This document shows positions 32,492 to 34,727 of a DNA stretch of 34,727 bases, one piece after another (position 1 is the stretch's first letter; every line of letters begins with the position of its first letter). The position numbers and the translations under genes are program-made. The DNA is from Silene noctiflora. Taxonomy: Eukaryota > Streptophyta > Magnoliopsida > Caryophyllales > Caryophyllaceae. The stretch is from positions 232,587 through 267,313 of the forward strand of contig VHZZ01000018.1 in NCBI GenBank assembly GCA_009801015.1, in the 5' to 3' direction. Below the pieces are notes generated by a model. It searched no databases. It saw only the letters and a list, made by a program, of their open reading frames with translations, and was not told where the DNA came from.

Positions 32492-32726
32492 TATGTTGTT
32501 TCTCGTTTAAAATCGTCTTAACTCTTAACTTAGAATGATCTTTACTCTCGATTAAAATAAAGGTGGAAATAAAATATAGTTATGGGCGGTCTGGAGTTGG
32601 GATAGTCTTAAGTAACATCAGCAGAATATAAATAGTAAAAAATTAGTTTTTTAGTATTTTTTTAGGTGTGTGTAGGTTTCGAATAGATTGATTTATTCAT
32701 TTGATATCATCTATAATACTAACGTA

Positions 32727-32840
32727 AATTATGTTGACTATATGATATTAGTATTTTTCGAGTTAATTGTATGTAATTTCTATCGTGTCAAATGAATTTA
32801 ATTACGTATAGTTAACTCAAAGAAATTGGTCAACATAATT
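32727..32840. repeat. Imperfect long hairpin
   Basis: AATTATGTTGAC at 32727-32738 pairs with GTCAACATAATT ending at 32840. Inside, GAGTTAATTGTATGTAATT (from 32760) pairs with AATTACGTATAGTTAACTC (32800-32818). It is probably a remnant of a foldback element. Confidence 0.65.
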
Positions 32841-33834
32841 ATATCGTGTATTTAATTATCACAAATTGTTCGATAATACATGTATTTAGGTAAGACTAAC
32901 CCAATAGCATAAGGTCCAACAAAATTACTTAATAAAAATATGAAATAATATTTTTATTTTAATAACCTAATATTTTAAATTAATAACCAAATATTTTAAA
33001 ATTAATAACTTATATATTTAAATATATTAGTTTTCATTATAAACTATTATAATTTTATCAAAATAAAATCAAAAACTTAATATATTAATGTTTTCGTTTG
33101 CCTTTTCTTCTATTGGGTTAATCCTATGCTATAGGACGGTTCTATAGAAGAGTAGCTGTTAATTATATACAATTAACTCCAAGATTTTTATTGTTTGAAA
33201 AACTTATGTTAGAGGTGATTATAGATTGGGCCGGATTGTGTTCGGGTTAGCAAAAAAAGTTGATCTCTTTTGTTGTTTGGGCCGGGCAACATGTACAGGC
33301 CTATACCAAAGACTTAAACCCATGTCTATATGGGCTTGGGGTGATTTCTGGGCTTTTGGCCCACGTTGGATTTTGTTATATATGAAAGGTACAAGTTAAA
33401 ATATTTTTACCACATTGAGATGGAAAATAAATAATGATGAATTCTTTCCTAATGAAATTAAATTAAAAAACTAAGTCGATTATCCAAGGAAGAAAATTAC
33501 GTCGAGTATATATTATTTACAAGAATATTTATATAGAAATATCTATATGACTATGCAAATCTAAAAGTTGGTTATATTAATTGCGACCAAACCGAAACAA
33601 CCACCTACTTGATTTTCAGGACGAAATTCAGTTTTAATAGGTTAACCGATAAATCTAATTATTATTATTAGGTTAACCGATTAAATTGAGTTGTGTTAAA
33701 TTAGACATGTACGTGCCTATATTAAAGATCTAACCCTGTGCCTAAATCGTTAAGTATATTGGCCTAGCTGAATCGAACCAACCTAACTAAATTAGACGGA
33801 AATTAGATGAAGCTGAACAATAGATATACGCTGG
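32841..33834. other. AT-rich gene-free spacer
   Basis: A weak inverted pattern around AACCCAATAG lies at about 32900 and 33110. GGGCC-rich text at 33227-33365 looks like an old transposon end. Neither can be delimited. No gene is seen. Confidence 0.4.
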
Positions 33835-34403
33835 TCCAGCAAAAAATCCGATTATCCAAACTGATCCGATATCCGATTTGTATTTGATCCGAATTTTTGG
33901 ATATTTGATCCGAAAATTAAGTTTGGATCAGATATCCGATCCGAAATTTTTGGTTTTGGTTTGGATATGGATATTAGAATGAAAACATTTGGATATCCGA
34001 ACTGATCTGAAACTATAATTTGCTAGTATAATTTCGTGAAAATACAGTTTTATCTAATATAAATACTTAATTAAAGTTTAAAATATTATTAAGTTTAAAA
34101 TATTAGAGAAACATGTAAATGTTACTTAAATTTTATGTCAAGAACATTAGATTAAGGATACTAAAAAAAATTATCATGTAAGACGATGAATTTGATCGTA
34201 TTTCAAACTTAATTTAAAGTAAATTCAAAAATATGGGTATCCGATGGATATCCGCATCCGATTCAATTATTTTGGGATATCCGAACATTGGATATCCGAA
34301 ACATTTGGTTTGGATATAGATATCTGACTCCAGCAGTTTTTAATATGGATATCCGATCCGAAATAACACTTTGGATCGGATATCTGATCGGTACTCTGCC
34401 CTA
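33835..34403. mobile_element. hAT-like element rich in GGATATCCGATCC repeats
   Basis: ACGCTGG flanks both sides (33828-33834 and 34404-34410), extendable to eight bases with a mismatch. The interior holds many copies of GGATATCCGATCCGAA-type units in both orientations. In reverse, the right end reads TAGGGCAGAGTACCGATC, similar to hAT-like termini of other plant elements of this composition. There is no transposase. Confidence 0.65.
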
Positions 34404-34524
34404 ACGCTGGGTATAACTAAGCCGAGTTGTTTAGAACTAAACTGTAGTAAACTAAACCGACTCGATCTAAATGTAAGCTTAAATTAAATTGAGAAGAACG
34501 ATTGAACGAAATCTAAATTTATCG

Positions 34525-34600
34525 TCTCTTAGAATCATTCGTCACAAATTTTCATTAAAGACGGTCACTTTTCGTCAATTTACGATAAAACCGTGGTTTC
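34525..34600. repeat. Remnant of the CCGTCACAA MITE family upstream of the last gene
   Basis: ATTCGTCACAAATTTTCATT, then AAAGACGGTCACTTTTCGTC, resembles the arms at 16411-16450 and 20217-20245. It is short and degenerate. Confidence 0.4.
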
Positions 34601-34640
34601 TCTATTCAGCCACCAATTTCCCAATTCACCACAGACAACC

Positions 34641-34650
34641 AAAACCCTAA
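34641..34650 (+). promoter_or_regulatory. Telo-box-like AAACCCTAA in the leader of the right-edge gene
   Basis: AAAACCCTAA lies 19-41 bp before the candidate start codons. This motif is common near transcription starts of plant ribosomal and other housekeeping genes. That it acts here is an inference. Confidence 0.5.
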
Positions 34651-34668
34651 TTGAAAACTTCATTCAAA

Positions 34669-34727
34669 ATGTCAATCAACAATGGCGGCAAGCTGGGAGA
34701 GCTTAAGCAATCACACTCTATACCATT
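34669..34727 (+). CDS. Start of an unidentified gene, cut by the right window edge
   Basis: Two ATGs in different frames both stay open to the edge. The first, at 34669, begins MSINNGGKLGELKQSHSIP. The second, at 34682, begins MAASWESLSNHTLYH and has the stronger plant start context (AACAATGGC). The leader contains an AAACCCTAA box and lies downstream of repeat-rich DNA. The visible 15-19 residues are too few to name a family. The true start could be either, or the first ATG could act as an upstream frame. Confidence 0.55.
   Translation, partial: MSINNGGKLGELKQSHSIP

Noticed and set aside
32890..33140. Complete MITE based on the AACCCAATAG inverted pattern
   Set aside because: The two sides do not align end to end and there is no target duplication.
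33227..33370. GGGCCGG-rich stretch as a transposon
   Set aside because: It is suggestive of an element end, but no partner end or duplication could be found.

Overview
This is nuclear DNA from a flowering plant, very probably a eudicot. The genes have short exons with GT-AG introns, the intergenic DNA is AT-rich, and the gene families (ARABIDILLO F-box/Armadillo, HD-Zip II) are plant-specific. Non-coding space is full of short non-autonomous DNA transposons. The Stowaway and hAT families resemble those I associate with Caryophyllales such as beet, spinach or quinoa, but that placement is a weak inference. There is one assembly gap (855 N at 22476-23330) and there are single ambiguous bases at 3788, 25369 and 25399.

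Layout. Positions 1-3322 (+) hold the last three exons of a PELP1/Rix1-type ribosome-biogenesis gene, cut by the window edge. Positions 4451-16155 (-) hold a complete 12-exon ARABIDILLO gene that reads through to a 933-residue protein. Its 4.6 kb sixth intron contains a decayed 3.66 kb Mutator-like element with its own transposase remnant, and a Stowaway element lies inside that. The two genes converge, and a foldback MITE sits between them. Positions 16.2-20.5 kb are transposon-rich with no gene. Positions 20565-24222 and 26611-27986 (+) are tandem copies of a cytosolic-type nucleoside diphosphate kinase gene. The first keeps all catalytic residues but has a premature stop 11 codons before the ancestral end. 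The second is a clear pseudogene. Helitrons and hAT elements sit in and around the pair. Positions 28405-30120 (-) hold a complete four-exon HD-Zip class II transcription factor gene whose small first exon encodes an EAR-type repression motif. Positions 30.2-34.6 kb are again transposon-rich, and the start of one more gene (+) is cut by the right edge.

The genes are unrelated in pathway: ribosome assembly, F-box/Armadillo regulation, nucleotide balance and transcriptional repression. They are neighbours, not an operon or cluster. The most informative material is the evolution of the kinase duplicates, the set of five short Helitrons with readable ends, several transposons with recoverable target-site duplications, and a MITE family found just upstream of three gene starts. 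I found no CRISPR array, rRNA gene or convincing tRNA gene, and nothing that supports a wholly new biological system.
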